Shown in pieces: positions 63,532-64,000 of a DNA stretch of 64,000 bases. Position 1 is the stretch's first letter. Each line of letters starts with the position of its first letter. A model generated the notes under the pieces. The model was not told the origin of the DNA and did no database searches. It saw only the letters and a list, made by a program, of their open reading frames with translations. A program made the position numbers and the translations under genes. Source of the stretch: Lingula anatina (taxonomy: Eukaryota > Brachiopoda > Lingulata > Lingulida > Lingulidae); contig NW_019775003.1 of NCBI RefSeq assembly GCF_001039355.2, forward strand, positions 128,839-192,838, read 5' to 3'.

Positions 63532-64000
63532 TATGCTGCTTGATATGAAAATGGTCTTGTTGATAATAAAAGTGCCCTTCTTGAAGGCAGTCCAGTGTCT
63601 CACCACTGTATTTAATTTTTTTTGCTTCTCAACTCTGCTCTTACCAGATGGTCAGTGAGACTCTGATATATAATGCAGAACTTGTATAATGCATGCAACT
63701 GATCTCTTTACTTTTACTTATTAAAATGTATATCTATATACTGTAGTTCATCCAAGCATATGCATTTGAAGGAGCAGGTGCCAGGATAAATTTTCCATAT
63801 TAGTAACATATGCACAATCAGCCAAATATATGTGCAACATGCAATGGAATTTTTCTAAGTCTAGGTAAAGATTGATGATAATTCAATTATAAACTGTGGT
63901 TCATGATGATTGATAAACATGGGTTATTTGACCATTTACTGCACAGAGCCGTAGAACTGACCATGTGTCTTTGAGTGTGCAGTTCAGTTCCTAAAATATT

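Larger units (their letters stand above)
50879..64000. other. Synaptotagmin upstream or 5' intron region, no coding gene seen
   Basis: Thirteen kilobases without a supported exon except a weak non-coding candidate at 51713-51653. It contains a dead LINE, several DNA-transposon remnants, three simple repeats and a G-run. From 53.3 to 55.6, 56.2 to 59.0 and 59.3 to 62.4 kb I see only AT-rich unique DNA; 60.03-60.08 kb has a small CATTTTGCAAC/GTTGCAAAATG hairpin. Distal 5' UTR exons and promoters of the synaptotagmin gene could lie here. Confidence 0.5.

Noticed and set aside
1-64000. CRISPR arrays, operons, tRNA or rRNA genes
   Set aside because: The DNA is animal nuclear. No direct-repeat/spacer array, and no tRNA A/B box pair or rRNA segment was recognised by eye.

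Overview
This is a stretch of animal (metazoan) nuclear DNA. It is AT-rich, with intron-split genes, GT-AG splice sites and abundant microsatellites, inverted-repeat transposons and retroelement debris. The proteins look bilaterian: a MICAL tail, a two-membrane-pass neutral sphingomyelinase, ArfGAP2/3, AMN1 and a synaptotagmin of the SYT3/6/9/10 class. Repeat style and frequent ACATGTA motifs suggest a marine invertebrate, perhaps a mollusc or another lophotrochozoan. The phylum cannot be fixed from this window.

Layout. 172-11216 (+): the 3' part of a MICAL-family gene, 13 exons read here, ending in a bMERB Rab-binding domain; its FAD, CH and LIM domains would lie upstream of the window. 16316-12915 (-): SMPD2, eight exons, tail to tail with MICAL, with an apparent one-base frameshift in its last exon. 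16317-24402: intergenic, rich in transposons and simple repeats, with a 35-bp minisatellite near 20 kb. 32298-24403 (-): a complete 14-exon ARFGAP2/3 gene of 566 codons. 32395-36109 (+): a complete seven-exon AMN1 gene of 268 codons, head to head with ARFGAP (start codons about 100 bp apart). 36110-45561: mostly non-coding, with AMN1 3' sequence, a 1-kb duplication and an LTR. 50878-45562 (-): synaptotagmin, five coding exons, 486 codons. 50879-64000: no convincing exon; it holds a dead LINE, several small DNA transposons and microsatellites, and is probably upstream or intronic sequence of the synaptotagmin gene.

The genes do not form one pathway, although four of the five act at membranes or in traffic: MICAL (actin and Rab), SMPD2 (sphingomyelin), ArfGAP2/3 (COPI) and synaptotagmin (Ca2+-triggered fusion). 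This is ordinary for an animal genome and I do not claim a functional cluster.

The main structural result is that all three single-N positions (34949, 36596, 38438) lie at the joint between two near-identical direct repeats. These are best read as unmerged alleles or contig ends; one of them falsely duplicates an AMN1 exon. I found no evidence for a wholly new biological system. The best items for a second look are the LTR at the third joint, a Harbinger-like element with an internal empty-site control, its larger relative carrying an ORF, and in-frame microexons in MICAL and ARFGAP.
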